64,000 bases of DNA from Roseomonas gilardii (GCF_001941945.1 NZ_CP015583.1:1353001-1417000), one strand, 5' to 3'; counted from the stretch's first letter, positions 25,153 through 34,867 are shown. Notes: generated by a model from the sequence alone, not told the origin. Translations and numbers: made by a program.

Positions 25153-26469
25153 ATGGGCCGGGAAGCCTCCGTCATGCCGATACGTCTTGCCGCCGCGTTG
25201 CCGGGCGGTGTCGTTGCCCTGGTCGCTGCCCTGGCCCTCCCCCCGGCCGCAGCGGCGCAGGAGGCGGCCGGGAAGGACTGCAAGGCCCGGGACGGGGCCG
25301 ACCAGGGCGGCAGCCTGCCATCCGGCGAGGCGTTGCAGAAACGGCTGACCCTGTGCCTCGACGGGGATGACTTCACCATCCGGCCGCTGTTGCGCTTCGA
25401 CCTCGATGGCGTGTCCTTTTTCGGCCAGGAGCGGCCGGGCGGCTTCGATTCCGGCACGCAGGTCCGGCGGGCGCGGCTGGGCGCGGCCGGCAACCTGCCC
25501 GCCGGCTTCGGATACCGGGTGATCTGGGAGTTCGGCGGCTATCCGAGCCGGACCAACTTCCTCTACGAGGCGCAGCTCACCTACAGGATTCAGGAATGGG
25601 GCATGGTCCGGGCCGGGGCCTATACGCCGCAGCACCTGCCGGAATATGCCGCCAGCTCCTTCGACCTGCTGTTCCTGGAGCGGTCGGCGATCAGCAACAT
25701 CGTGGCCGGCCTGGCGAGCGGGGATTCGCGGGAGGCGCTGGGCCTGGAGGCGCGTGGCCGGGACTGGAACCTGAGCCTCTACGGCACGGGCGGCACCAGC
25801 TCGGCGCTGCACGACCACCGGCAGCGCGGCCTGGCCGGCCGGGCCGTCGCGGCGTCGGATGAAGGCGGGCTGCTTCATCTGCAGGCGGGGTTCGACGTTG
25901 CGGCGCAGTTCGATCCGGGCACCGTGCCGGGCAACGACACGCTGCGGCTGCGCGACTATCCGGAGCTGCGCGGCGACGGCACGCTGCGCTTTCTCGACAC
26001 CCGGTCGATGGGCGCTCAGGAGGTCTATGCCTATGGGCCGGAACTGAGCGGCACGATCGGCCCCCTCTATGTCGAGGCGCTCTACCAGCAGATCGTGGTG
26101 GACCGCGGCCATGGCGGGACGAGCCGCTTCGACGGCTGGTACGCGCAGGCCGCCCTGCCGCTCCTTCCCTGGAACGGCAAGCGGCGGCGCAGCGCAGAGA
26201 CGGGCACCTGGCGGCGGCCGGCCACCAGGGGCTGGGCGGGCCTCGACGGCCATCCGGGGGCGCTGGAACTGGCGGCGCGCTACAGCACCGTGAACCTGAA
26301 CGATGGCGCGGCGCGGGGTGGCACGCAGAGCATCTGGACGGTGGGGCTGAACTGGTATCTCTCGGAGAACCTGAAGGTGCAGACCCAGTACCAGAACGGC
26401 CGGGTCGCCCTGGATGGGCCCGACCGCCTGTTCCAGGCCTGGGCGGTGCGGCTGGCCTTCAACCTCTGA
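25153..26469 (+). CDS. OprP/OprO-type outer-membrane porin
   Basis: Predicted 16-stranded outer-membrane porin of the phosphate/polyphosphate-selective type, 438 residues. A signal peptide with an Ala/Leu core ends at AAAAQ near residue 36. Two ATG starts (25153 and 25174) are possible; the second gives a standard signal. The body shows alternating beta-strand sequence, the RRARLGAAGNL strand, a YEAQLTYR segment, and a C-terminus ending in a hydrophobic strand with final Leu (AWAVRLAFNL). Position after the Pit gene supports a role in phosphate entry. Porin substrate specificity cannot be fixed from sequence alone. Confidence 0.85.
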   Translation: MGREASVMPIRLAAALPGGVVALVAALALPPAAAAQEAAGKDCKARDGADQGGSLPSGEALQKRLTLCLDGDDFTIRPLLRFDLDGVSFFGQERPGGFDSGTQVRRARLGAAGNLPAGFGYRVIWEFGGYPSRTNFLYEAQLTYRIQEWGMVRAGAYTPQHLPEYAASSFDLLFLERSAISNIVAGLASGDSREALGLEARGRDWNLSLYGTGGTSSALHDHRQRGLAGRAVAASDEGGLLHLQAGFDVAAQFDPGTVPGNDTLRLRDYPELRGDGTLRFLDTRSMGAQEVYAYGPELSGTIGPLYVEALYQQIVVDRGHGGTSRFDGWYAQAALPLLPWNGKRRRSAETGTWRRPATRGWAGLDGHPGALELAARYSTVNLNDGAARGGTQSIWTVGLNWYLSENLKVQTQYQNGRVALDGPDRLFQAWAVRLAFNL

Positions 26470-26588
26470 CCGTCCAGGCCTGCGCGGAGGCGCCGGCACC
26501 GGCGCGCCACCCCGGCATGCCGGTTCCGCGCTTGCGGCGCGGCGGCCGGGGCGGGAAGAAGCCTCGCGTTTCCGTGATGAGGATGGCG

Positions 26589-26885
26589 ATGAGCGACGAG
26601 GACTACGTGTATGACGAGGCCACCGGCGAGTGGCGCCCGGCCAGCGAGATGAAGGCGGCGGCGCAGGCCCGGCCGGAGGTGCGCGATGCCTCGGGCAACC
26701 TTCTCGCCGACGGGGATTCCGTCACGCTGATCAAGGACCTGAAGGTGAAGGGGGCGAACCAGACCCTGAAGCAGGGCACGGTCATCCGCTCGATCCGCCT
26801 GACCGACGATCCGGAGGAGATCGACTGCCGCCACGACACGATCAAGGGCCTGGTGCTGCGCACGGAGTTCGTGCGGAAGCGTTGA
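26589..26885 (+). CDS. PhnA-like protein lacking the zinc ribbon
   Basis: Short cytoplasmic protein of 98 residues. The C-terminal two-thirds (about 35-98) is the PhnA/YjdM domain, with VRDASGNLLADGDSVTLIKDLKVKG followed by the conserved strand pattern. The N-terminal part (YVYDEATGEWRPASE) aligns with the end of the usual zinc ribbon, but all zinc-binding cysteines are missing. PhnA itself is not the phosphonoacetate hydrolase; its role is unknown despite the gene name. ATG choices exist at 26577, 26583 and 26589. The stop is back-to-back with that of the convergent gene. Confidence 0.85.
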   Translation: MSDEDYVYDEATGEWRPASEMKAAAQARPEVRDASGNLLADGDSVTLIKDLKVKGANQTLKQGTVIRSIRLTDDPEEIDCRHDTIKGLVLRTEFVRKR

Positions 26886-27443
26886 TCACGCCTCGCCTGG
26901 GCTCGGCGAAAGGCGCAGTTCGCAGCAGCCCCGGTCACCCGGCTTCCAGGTCCGCGCCGTGAAGCCGATGCCGCTGGCGCCGAAGACGCCATGATCGGCA
27001 CGGCCGGCGATGCGGCAGAGCAGGGCGATCTCCTCCGGCGTCCGTCCGTCCTCCTCCCAGGCCTCCTTCAGCGGGCAGCGTTCCACCTGCACGATCAGCG
27101 TGCCGTCCGCTTCCTCGCACAGCCGGTGGGGAAAGAGCCGGCCCCAGTCCGGGCTGGCGCGCGTCAGGAAGGTTTCCGCCACGGCATGGGGCGTGGGGGC
27201 GCCGAGCCCGGCGAAGAGGGCAGCGCCCGCCGCCGCGCCCCGACGCTCGATGGCAAGCGACAGCAGGCGCTCGGCCTCCGCCTCGCCATGGGCCTCCCGC
27301 AGCGTGGCGAGCAGGTCCCAGTAGAGGCGGCCGCGCGCCTTGAAGGCGGCATCGAGCTCGGCGGCGAGGCGGGCGGCACGCTCGGCCGGGGCAGGCTCCC
27401 CGGCGGGCAGGGCGGGGGAGGGGATCTCGCGCGATTCGGCCAT
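26886..27443 (-). CDS. ATC-hydrolase-like (L-2-amino-thiazoline-4-carboxylate hydrolase family) protein
   Basis: 185-residue soluble protein. The C-terminal half (about 95-185), with ERCPLKEAWEEDGRTPEEIALLCR and the CCELRL strand, resembles the L-2-amino-thiazoline-4-carboxylic acid hydrolase family, whose members keep conserved Cys residues in similar settings. The N-terminal half is helical and Ala/Glu/Arg-rich. Biochemical activity in most family members is untested. It converges on the PhnA-like gene with no spacer and is divergent from the peroxiredoxin gene. Moderate confidence in family, low in reaction. Confidence 0.7.
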   Translation of the reverse strand: MAESREIPSPALPAGEPAPAERAARLAAELDAAFKARGRLYWDLLATLREAHGEAEAERLLSLAIERRGAAAGAALFAGLGAPTPHAVAETFLTRASPDWGRLFPHRLCEEADGTLIVQVERCPLKEAWEEDGRTPEEIALLCRIAGRADHGVFGASGIGFTARTWKPGDRGCCELRLSPSPGEA

Positions 27444-27591
27444 AATGGGGAGAAGGCTCGTTCCTGACCGGCCCCGCTGTCCACATGGATTTTCTACCCT
27501 GCCTTCCCTGCGGAGGACGATCTTTCCGCAGTTGCGAAACCTCCGGCCGCATGGACAGAGTGCCTCCCCCCTTCCCGCAGGAGAGACCCGC

Positions 27592-28224
27592 ATGCTGCAA
27601 CTCGGCCAGGTCGCGCCCGATTTCGAGGCGGAGACGACGCAGGGGCGTATCCGCTTCCATGAATGGCTGGGCGACTCCTGGGGTGTCCTGTTCAGCCACC
27701 CGAAGGATTTCACCCCCGTCTGCACCACGGAGCTGGGCATGACGGCGCGGCTGAAGCCGGAATTCGAGAAGCGGGGCGTGAAGGTCATCGGGCTGAGCGT
27801 GGACACGCTTGATCGCCATGCCGGCTGGGATGCCGATATCGCCGAGACCCAGGGCGCGGCGGTGAACTTCCCGATGATCTCGGACCCGGACCGGGCCGTC
27901 GCCAACCTCTACGGCATGATCCATCCCGAGGCCGATCCCTCGGTGACGGTGCGGACGGTCTTCGTGATCGATCCGAACCGAAAGATCCGCCTGATGCTGG
28001 TCTATCCGCCGAGCGCGGGCCGGAACTTCGACGAGGTGCTGCGCGTGATCGACAGCCTGCAAACCACGGACCGGCACAAGGTGGCGACGCCGGTGAACTG
28101 GCGGCCGGGCGATCGCGCCATCGTGCTTGCCTCGTTGAGCGACGAACAGGCGAAGCAGCAGTTCCCCCAGGGTTTCACCACGGAGAAACCCTATCTCCGC
28201 TGGGTCGAACTGCCGAAGGAGTGA
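27592..28224 (+). CDS. 1-Cys (Prx6-type) peroxiredoxin
   Basis: Thiol peroxidase of 210 residues that reduces hydrogen peroxide and organic peroxides. The peroxidatic Cys44 lies in HPKDFTPVCTTELG; the length, the C-terminal extension (VATPVNWRPGD) and YLRWVELP identify the Prx6 group. The ATG lies seven bases after GGAGAG. It is followed after four bases by a cysteine synthase gene, so oxidative-stress defence and thiol supply are co-transcribed. Confidence 0.95.
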   Translation: MLQLGQVAPDFEAETTQGRIRFHEWLGDSWGVLFSHPKDFTPVCTTELGMTARLKPEFEKRGVKVIGLSVDTLDRHAGWDADIAETQGAAVNFPMISDPDRAVANLYGMIHPEADPSVTVRTVFVIDPNRKIRLMLVYPPSAGRNFDEVLRVIDSLQTTDRHKVATPVNWRPGDRAIVLASLSDEQAKQQFPQGFTTEKPYLRWVELPKE

Positions 28225-28228
28225 TGCC

Positions 28229-29245
28229 TTGAGCCTGTCTGGTCCCGTCGATGGCTTCTGGGGTGCGGTCGGCCGCACCCCGATGATCCGGCTGAAGCGT
28301 GCCTCGGAGCTGACGGGCTGCGACATCTTCGCCAAGGCGGAGTTCATGAACCCCGGCGGTAGCGTGAAGGACCGCGCGGCGCTGGGTATCCTGGGCGATG
28401 CGGTGGACCGCGGCCTGCTCACCCCCTACCAGCCGGGCACGGTGGTGGAGGGGACGGCGGGCAATACCGGCATCGGCCTGGCGCTGGCGGCGAATGCACG
28501 CGGCTGGCGCTCGGTGATCGTGGTGCCGGAGACGCAGAGCCGGGAGAAGATCGACTTCCTGCGGATGATCGGCGCCGATGTGCGACTGGTGAAGGCCATG
28601 CCCTATGCCGATCCGGGCAATTACGTGCATGTCTCCCGCCGTCTGGCGGAGGAGTTGTCGGCCGAGGGGCCGACCATCTGGGCGAACCAGTTCGACAACC
28701 TCGCCAACATGCATGTGCATGAGCGCACCACCGGGGCGGAGATCTGGGACGAGCTGGACGGCCGCATCCACGCCTTCACCTGCTCCTGCGGCACGGGCGG
28801 CACGCTGGCCGGCGTGGCCCGGGCGCTGAAATCCCGGAACCCGGAGGTGCGGATCGTGCTGGCCGATCCGATGGGCAGCGCGCTCTATTCCTGGGTGAAG
28901 ACCGGGCGGCTGCATGCCGAGGGGAGTTCGATCACCGAGGGGATCGGGCAGGCGGCCCGGGTGCCGGGCAACCTGGAAGGCGCGCCGATCGACGATGCCG
29001 TGCAGGTGCATGACGAGGCCATGCTGGCGGAGGTCTATGCCCTGCTGGCCGAGGAAGGGCTGAGCGTCGGCGGCAGCGCCGGGCTGAATGTCGCGGCGGC
29101 GATCCAGGTGGCGCGGGAGATGGGCCCGGGGCACACGGTGGCGACGATCCTCTGCGACGGCGGGGCGCGCTATCAGTCCAAGCTGTTCAACCCGGAATTC
29201 CTGGCCACCAAGGGCCTGCCGGCGCCGCCCTGGCTGCGGGGATAG
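28229..29245 (+). CDS. cysK: Cysteine synthase (O-acetylserine sulfhydrylase)
   Basis: PLP enzyme making cysteine from O-acetylserine and sulfide, 338 residues. The PLP lysine Lys47 lies in NPGGSVKDRA, the substrate loop is EGTAGNTGIG (about 73-82), the phosphate-binding loop is CGTGGTLAG, and GGSAG occurs near the C-terminus. It is slightly longer than E. coli CysK. It starts with TTG, eight bases after AAGGAG and four bases beyond the peroxiredoxin stop. It could equally prefer another activated serine, since family members overlap in specificity. Confidence 0.92.
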   Translation: MSLSGPVDGFWGAVGRTPMIRLKRASELTGCDIFAKAEFMNPGGSVKDRAALGILGDAVDRGLLTPYQPGTVVEGTAGNTGIGLALAANARGWRSVIVVPETQSREKIDFLRMIGADVRLVKAMPYADPGNYVHVSRRLAEELSAEGPTIWANQFDNLANMHVHERTTGAEIWDELDGRIHAFTCSCGTGGTLAGVARALKSRNPEVRIVLADPMGSALYSWVKTGRLHAEGSSITEGIGQAARVPGNLEGAPIDDAVQVHDEAMLAEVYALLAEEGLSVGGSAGLNVAAAIQVAREMGPGHTVATILCDGGARYQSKLFNPEFLATKGLPAPPWLRG

Positions 29246-29268
29246 GGGGGCTCGTCGCGCCCCCAGGA

Positions 29269-29811
29269 TCAACCGGGTGGGCGAGCCGTCCGGCGGAGTT
29301 GCCTGTGCGCCTCCATCTGGACCGCATGACGGTGCGGCAGATCGGTGGCGTCCACGTCCTCAATCCGGGTCAGGATGCGCCAGACGTGGCCGAAGGGGTC
29401 ATGGAACTGCGCGATGCGATCGCCCCAGTATCCATCCTGGACGGGACAGGCGGGCTGGTCCGGCCGCGAGCCTGCGGCGACAGCTCTGACCAGGAGCGCA
29501 TCCACGTCTTCCACGTATAGGGTAAGGAAGCTGGAAGCGGCGCCGGCAGAGACAGGAGCGCGCGGCCAGTCTGGACGCGGGGCATCCCGCCAACGCGGAT
29601 TCTCGCGGGTAACGAAAAGCGGAGTCCCGCTCAGGCGCAGTTCAGCCCAGAACGCTTCCATGCCGGGCTCCGCGCCGGGGTGGAGGGCATGACTGCGCCT
29701 GAGTTCCGTGGCGCCGAGGATGTCACGGTAGAAATCCGCGGCCCTGGCCACGTCCTGCACGATCAGCGTGATGCCAAGTTCGCCAGGGGCCTGACTACCT
29801 CGTATCGCCAT
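29269..29811 (-). CDS. VOC-superfamily (glyoxalase/bleomycin-resistance fold) protein
   Basis: 180-residue protein with two paired beta-alpha-beta-beta-beta units. The first begins with ITLIVQDVARAADFYRDILGATELRR and the second with SFLTLYVEDVDALLVRAVAAG, ending in the IAQFHDPFGHVWRI metal-site strand. It is most similar in style to PhnB/glyoxalase-like proteins; the substrate is unknown. The ATG at 29811 follows GGGAGA. Its tail after DPFGHVW is a long His/Arg-rich extension. Convergent with cysK. Confidence 0.85.
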   Translation of the reverse strand: MAIRGSQAPGELGITLIVQDVARAADFYRDILGATELRRSHALHPGAEPGMEAFWAELRLSGTPLFVTRENPRWRDAPRPDWPRAPVSAGAASSFLTLYVEDVDALLVRAVAAGSRPDQPACPVQDGYWGDRIAQFHDPFGHVWRILTRIEDVDATDLPHRHAVQMEAHRQLRRTARPPG

Positions 29812-29911
29812 GTGCGGTCTCCCATAGCCGGCCACGAATGCCGCGGCACAGTAGGGAGGACAAAGCGTTCCTGGAAACGCGATTCCCGGACTCGGTCGGA
29901 GGAGGGGGCCG

Positions 29912-29941
29912 AAAAAAGAAAGGCGGCTCCGAGGAGCCGCC
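29912..29941 (-). terminator. Intrinsic terminator for the bestrophin-like gene
   Basis: On the minus strand an eight-base perfect stem GGCGGCTC/GAGCCGCC with a CTCG tetraloop (29922-29941) is followed by a T-rich run TTTCTTTTTTC. It lies about 150 bp past the stop of the bestrophin-like gene. The remaining 29812-30094 region holds AT-richer DNA with no supported gene. Confidence 0.85.
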
Positions 29942-30094
29942 AAGTTTAGGGAGGAAACGTCCAAGAAATGCAGCCTCACATCTCTGCGATGCTGCACAGC
30001 GACAATATGGACGGTCTGGTCCATCCATGCAAGCCCAAATTCACAACCCAATTTGCCCTGTATGCATTTCCGGGTTGCAGGGGCCGAAGTTTTC

Positions 30095-30997
30095 TCACCA
30101 CAGGACATCGCCCACGGGCTGCAAAGGTTTCGGCACGTCCAACTCGCCGATCGATTGCAACAGGTCGATCTCGATGGTCCGGCAGATGGCGTTCAGCGGC
30201 ACGTCGTTCGGCGTGTTCTCGAACGGGTCCTGGATATCGTCGCCGATCTGCTCCATCACCAGCAACATGAGCCCCACGACGGTGGAGGCGAGCGGGGTGT
30301 AGAGGCCCAGGCTTTCCACCAGCCCGAGCGGCAGCAGCACGCAGAACAAGTGGACGAAGAAGCGGGGGTAGAAGGTGTATTGCCGGGGCAGAGGCGTGTT
30401 CTTGATCCGCTCCATGCCGCCCTGGGCATTGGCCATGTCCACCATCGTCGCCTCGATGCGGGACTGCCGGATATTGTCCATCCAGCCGCGGTCCAGCGCA
30501 TCGCCGACCAGCCGGGCGGAACCGTTGAGGATGGCGTTGGGTACGTTGTTGAAGCGGTGGAGATGGGCGACCTCCTCCGGCTCCATGTGCCGGGCGAGCT
30601 CGTCCCAGCACTCCTGTTTGCGGAGCTGGCAGCGCAGGGCATGCACATAGGCGACCTGCCGCTGCACCAGCCGGCGCTTCAGCGGCACCGCCTCCGGCGT
30701 GTCGGGCAGGAAGGCCAGGACCTCCCGCCCATAGGAGCGCGAGGCATTGACCATGGCGCCCCAGAGGGTCCGCGCCTCCCACCAGCGGCCATAGGCGCTG
30801 TTGTTGCGGAAGCCCAGGAAAAGCACCAGCGCCGAGCCCAGGAGCGGCAGGGGAAGCACCGGCAGATAGACGCTGAAATCGTGGTGGAGCGTGACATAGG
30901 AGACCACGATCAGGACGTCCCAGATCAGGAAGATGACCAGGGGCCATCCCAGCCGGGCCATCATGCGGTGCAGCTGAACGTCCTTCGGAACGATCAT
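30095..30997 (-). CDS. Bestrophin-like chloride-channel/membrane protein
   Basis: Inner-membrane protein of the bestrophin/UPF0187 (YneE) family, 300 residues. It has two N-terminal membrane helices (WPLVIFLIWDVLIVVSYVTL near 18-37 and LLGSALVLFLGFRNNSAYGRWWEAR near 50-74), the latter containing the diagnostic FRNNSAYGRWWEAR motif. A C-terminal helix pair and the bestrophin-type acidic cluster GDDIQDPFENTPNDVPL follow. Bacterial bestrophins form pentameric ion channels. The ATG at 30997 is used; upstream in-frame residues are unconserved. It is divergent from the beta-propeller gene. Confidence 0.92.
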   Translation of the reverse strand: MIVPKDVQLHRMMARLGWPLVIFLIWDVLIVVSYVTLHHDFSVYLPVLPLPLLGSALVLFLGFRNNSAYGRWWEARTLWGAMVNASRSYGREVLAFLPDTPEAVPLKRRLVQRQVAYVHALRCQLRKQECWDELARHMEPEEVAHLHRFNNVPNAILNGSARLVGDALDRGWMDNIRQSRIEATMVDMANAQGGMERIKNTPLPRQYTFYPRFFVHLFCVLLPLGLVESLGLYTPLASTVVGLMLLVMEQIGDDIQDPFENTPNDVPLNAICRTIEIDLLQSIGELDVPKPLQPVGDVLW

Positions 30998-31191
30998 GCG
31001 GTTCGGTTCTTCTCCGTTGTTCGGCGGTCGGGGCAAGAGGCATCCCGGCGCCCCGCCACTGCTGCAACGCAGCATGTCCTCGGGGGTTAGGCCAAGAATC
31101 CGAGTGTTACAGGGGCAACCGCCTCTCCGGGTGCGCGTCATGAAGGCAGCGGGTGCCACCCGCGGATGCGCGGAGCCGGGAGACACATCAC

Positions 31192-32232
31192 ATGATCGAA
31201 AGACGCGGCATGCTCGCCGGCGGCCTCGCCAGCATGGCCTCGGTGGCGGCGGGCCTGCCGCTGGGGGAGGCCCGGGCGCAGAGCGGCAATGGAGGGGGCA
31301 ACGGTCCCGCCTCGCTGCTGCTGGTCATGGAGAAGAACGCGGGGAAACTCGCCTTCTTCGACGCGGCGGACGGTACGCGGGTTGGCGAGGTCGGGCTACC
31401 TGCCTATCCGCATGAATTCGTCGTCGATGCGCAGGGGCGCTTCGCCTATGTCGGCCATTACGGCCTGCCGAGTTCCGACAAGCCGGGCGAAGGCGGACAT
31501 TCCGTGGTCGTGGTGGATCTCGGCGAGCGCCGCGTGGCGCGGACCATCGACTGCGCGCCCTTCAACCGGTTGCACGGGATCGGGCTGGATGGGCAGGGCA
31601 GGCTCGGCGTGCTGAGCGAGGGGCGCGACACGCTGCTGATCCTGGACGACCCCGCCAGGGCCACGCGCCCGGACCGGCAGGCCGCCACGGGTGGGCGCAA
31701 GACGCACCTCTTCTCCTTCAGCCGGAACGGCGAGCGCGCCTATGTCACCGGCCTGGAATCCGGCACGGCCAGCCTGGTGCGTCCCCATGACCGGGGCGCG
31801 AAGCCGGTGGTGACGAAGACGGGACAGATGCCGGAGGGCAATTGCCTGAGCCCGGACGGCAAGGTCTTCTATGTCGGCAACCGGCGCAGCGGGACGGTGA
31901 GCGTGCTGGATGCCGGGAGCATGAAGCTCAGGGACCAGCGCGATGTCGGCGGCGATCCGCTGCGTCTCTACGCGCTGCCGGACGGGCGGATCCTGCTCGC
32001 GGATCTGGAGCGCGAGAGCATCAGCCTGCTGCGGCCTGACCTGCGCGAGATCTGGCGCCTGCCGCTGGGCGCGAAGCCGAGCGCGGCCTCGCTGCACCCG
32101 GGCAAGGCGGTGGCGTTCGTCTCCCTCGCCTCGGACGAGGTGGTGGCGGTGGACCTGGAGGCGAGGTGCATCGAGCAGCGCATCAGGACCGGCGCGGGCG
32201 CGGACGTGACCCGGCTGTTGCAGCAGGGCTGA
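31192..32232 (+). CDS. Exported YncE-type beta-propeller protein
   Basis: Secreted or periplasmic protein of 346 residues. The N-terminus ERRGMLAGG followed by a hydrophobic core and EARAQ resembles a twin-arginine signal cleaved near residue 30. The rest consists of seven similar beta-blade repeats, with YVGHYG, SFSRNGERAYVTGLESG, SPDGKVFYVGNRRSGTVSVLD and VAFVSLASDEVVAVDL as blade signatures, as in YncE/lactonase-like propellers. No catalytic residues can be assigned. The ATG lies ten bases after GGGAG. Confidence 0.8.
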   Translation: MIERRGMLAGGLASMASVAAGLPLGEARAQSGNGGGNGPASLLLVMEKNAGKLAFFDAADGTRVGEVGLPAYPHEFVVDAQGRFAYVGHYGLPSSDKPGEGGHSVVVVDLGERRVARTIDCAPFNRLHGIGLDGQGRLGVLSEGRDTLLILDDPARATRPDRQAATGGRKTHLFSFSRNGERAYVTGLESGTASLVRPHDRGAKPVVTKTGQMPEGNCLSPDGKVFYVGNRRSGTVSVLDAGSMKLRDQRDVGGDPLRLYALPDGRILLADLERESISLLRPDLREIWRLPLGAKPSAASLHPGKAVAFVSLASDEVVAVDLEARCIEQRIRTGAGADVTRLLQQG

Positions 32233-32236
32233 GGCG

Positions 32237-32395
32237 TCAGCGCCGGACGAAGAGCGCGATCGCCAGGACGATGCAGGCGAAGGCCAGGATGCCGAACATC
32301 GCCTGCACGACGGAGTAGTTCTCCGCCCCCGTCGCCACGAAGACGGAAGCCAGGCTGCCGCCGAGATAAAGGATCAGCCGGACGATCAGTCCCAT
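32237..32395 (-). CDS. 52-residue two-helix membrane protein
   Basis: Very short protein made of two hydrophobic segments (about 3-22 and 30-49), ending FVRR. The ATG at 32395 follows AAGGAG at a ten-base spacing, and the coding frame keeps the local GC-rich third positions, so I consider it real. It lies between the convergent propeller gene and malate synthase, on the malate synthase strand 73 bp beyond its stop. Function unknown. Confidence 0.6.
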   Translation of the reverse strand: MGLIVRLILYLGGSLASVFVATGAENYSVVQAMFGILAFACIVLAIALFVRR

Positions 32396-32468
32396 GGCGC
32401 GGTGCTCCTTCCCGTGGCGGCCGGCGCCACCGGGCCATGTGGCCCGGCGGCACGCGGCGCGGGCATCG

Positions 32469-34619
32469 TCAGCCCGCCTTCGCCTCGCGGCGGCGGCGGG
32501 TGAGGATGAACTCGGTATAGCCGTTGGGCTGGGTCGTGCCCTCGAAAACGAGGTCGCAGGCGGCCTTGAAGGCAGGGCCGTCGAAGCCAGGCGCCATCGG
32601 GCTGTACAGCGGATCGCCCGCATTCTGCTGGTCCACCACCCCCGCCATGCGGCGCAGGGTCTCCGTCACCTGTTCCTTCGTGGTGACGCCGTGGCGCAGC
32701 CAGTTGGCGATGTGCTGGGCGGAGATGCGCAGCGTGGCGCGGTCCTCCATCAGCGCGACATCGTGGATGTCGGGCACTTTGGAGCAGCCGACGCCCTGAT
32801 CCACCCAGCGCACGACATAGCCGAGGATGCCCTGGGCGTTGTTGTCCAGCTCGGCCTGCACGTCGGAGGGCGCCCAGTTGGTGTCCTTGGCCAGCGGCAC
32901 GGCGAGGATGTCCGACAGCTTCGCGCGGGGCCCGCCGGCCGCGATCTCCCGCTGCCGCTCCAGCACGTTCACCTGGTGGTAGTGCAGGGCGTGCAGCGTG
33001 GCGGCGGTGGGGGAGGGCACCCAGGCGGTGTTGGCTCCGGCCTTCGGGTGGCCGATCTTCTGCACCAGCATGTCCGCCATGGCATCGGGCGCGGCCCACA
33101 TGCCCTTGCCGATCTGCGCCTTGCCGGCGAGGCCGCAGGCGAGGCCGGTATCGACGTTCCAGTCCTCATAGGCCTTGATCCAGGGCTGGGCCTTCATGTC
33201 GGCCTTGCGCACCACGGCGCCGGCTTCCATGGAGGTGTGGATCTCGTCGCCCGTGCGGTCGAGGAAGCCGGTGTTGATGAAGACCACCCGCTCCCGCGCC
33301 GCGGCGATGCAGGCCTTGAGGTTGGTGGTGGTACGACGCTCCTCGTCCATGATGCCCATCTTGAGCGTGTTGCGCGCCATGCCGAGGATGTCCTCGACCC
33401 GGCCGAACATCTCGACGGCGAAGGCCACCTCCTCCGGCCCGTGCAGCTTGGGCTTCACGATATAGACGGAGCCGGCGCGGCTGTTCATGCGGCGGCCGTC
33501 CGGACCGATATCGTGCAGGGCGATGGCGCCGGTGATCAGCGCGTCGAGCATGGTCTCGGGCACCGGCTGGCCGTCCAGCGTCACCACGTCGGTCAGCATG
33601 TGGTGGCCGACATTGCGCACCAGCATCAGCGAGCGCCCCGGCAGGGTCAGCGTGCCGCCATCCGGCGCGGTCCAGCTCCGGTCCGGGTTCAACTGGCGGG
33701 TGACGGTCTTCCCGCCCTTCTCGAAGCTCTCGGCGAGGTCGCCCTTCATCAGGCCGAGCCAGTTCCGGTACACCACCACCTTGTCGGCGGCATCGACGGC
33801 GGCGACGGAATCCTCGCAGTCCTGGATGGTGCTGACCGCGGATTCCAGGATCAGGTCGGAGATGCCGGCGGCATCGTCCTTGCCGATCGGGCTCGTACGG
33901 TCGAAGACGATCTCCAGGTGCAACCCGTTCTTCCGAAGCAGCACGGCGCCGGGCGAGGCGGGTTCGCCGGAATAGCCCGCGAACTGCGCGGGATCGCGCA
34001 GCGCCGTGGTGGTTCCACCCTTCAGCGTCACGACCAGCGCGCCGTCCTTCACCGCATAGCCCGTGGCATCGGCATGGGAGCCCTGGGCGAGCGGCGCGGC
34101 CTCGTCCAGCGCGGCGCGGGCGCGGGCGATCACCTGGGCGCCACGGGCGGGGTCGTAGCCCTTCTGCTTCGGCCCTTCCTGCGGGATGGCATCAGTGCCG
34201 TAGAGCGCATCGTAGAGGCTGCCCCAGCGCGCATTGGCGGCGTTGAGCGCGTAGCGGGCGTTGTTCACCGGCACCACGAGCTGCGGCCCGGCGATGGTCG
34301 CGATCTCCGCATCCACGTTCCCGGTGGAGACCTGCACCTCGCCCGGCGGGTCGAGGAGGTAGCCGATCCCGCGCAGGAAGCTCTCATAGGCCGCCGCGTC
34401 GATCGGCTTCGCGGGATGTTCGCGGTGCCAGGCATCGACCTTGGCCTGGATCTCGTCGCGCTTCGCCAGCAGGGCGGCGTTGCGGGGGGCAAGGTCGCGC
34501 AACAGGGCTTCCATGCCGGCGAAGAAGGCATCCGGCGCGACGCCGGTGCCGGGCAGGGCTTCCTTGACCAGGAAGGCTTCCAGTTCGGGGGCCACCCGCA
34601 GGGCGCTGCTCGCCGCCAT
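32469..34619 (-). CDS. glcB: Malate synthase G
   Basis: Condenses glyoxylate with acetyl-CoA to malate in the glyoxylate pathway. 716 residues, the size of isoform G. Recognisable blocks include [31 protein letters not shown], the [16 protein letters not shown] catalytic region, [39 protein letters not shown] and the C-terminal SGHHKEQVTET-like helix. The ATG at 34619 lies eight bases after GGAGG. No isocitrate lyase or glycolate oxidase gene is adjacent, so glyoxylate may come from elsewhere, for example purine or glycolate breakdown. Confidence 0.96.
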   Translation of the reverse strand: MAASSALRVAPELEAFLVKEALPGTGVAPDAFFAGMEALLRDLAPRNAALLAKRDEIQAKVDAWHREHPAKPIDAAAYESFLRGIGYLLDPPGEVQVSTGNVDAEIATIAGPQLVVPVNNARYALNAANARWGSLYDALYGTDAIPQEGPKQKGYDPARGAQVIARARAALDEAAPLAQGSHADATGYAVKDGALVVTLKGGTTTALRDPAQFAGYSGEPASPGAVLLRKNGLHLEIVFDRTSPIGKDDAAGISDLILESAVSTIQDCEDSVAAVDAADKVVVYRNWLGLMKGDLAESFEKGGKTVTRQLNPDRSWTAPDGGTLTLPGRSLMLVRNVGHHMLTDVVTLDGQPVPETMLDALITGAIALHDIGPDGRRMNSRAGSVYIVKPKLHGPEEVAFAVEMFGRVEDILGMARNTLKMGIMDEERRTTTNLKACIAAARERVVFINTGFLDRTGDEIHTSMEAGAVVRKADMKAQPWIKAYEDWNVDTGLACGLAGKAQIGKGMWAAPDAMADMLVQKIGHPKAGANTAWVPSPTAATLHALHYHQVNVLERQREIAAGGPRAKLSDILAVPLAKDTNWAPSDVQAELDNNAQGILGYVVRWVDQGVGCSKVPDIHDVALMEDRATLRISAQHIANWLRHGVTTKEQVTETLRRMAGVVDQQNAGDPLYSPMAPGFDGPAFKAACDLVFEGTTQPNGYTEFILTRRRREAKAG

Positions 34620-34867
34620 GACCTGTTCCTCCGGAGATATGATCCAGTCCAGGAGATAACCGCCTTCGCGGTGCCGGGCAAAGGGGCCTGGACCGGACCC
34701 GGGAACGGGTCGCCCCCGGGGCATGGGCAAATCTGCGACAGGACAGGCCCCGGATGCGTTCCCCGCGCGGCGGACAGGGCATCCGCGCCGCCGGCAAAAA
34801 CCGGGATGGCAGGGGTTGCGGCACGCTGCGGGCGGGCGGAGGCTGCCGCGCCGAAGGAGCCATGTCC

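Noticed and set aside
29812-30094. Short frames in the gap before the bestrophin-like gene
   Set aside because: They are low-GC, lack ribosome sites and overlap the terminator of the bestrophin transcript.
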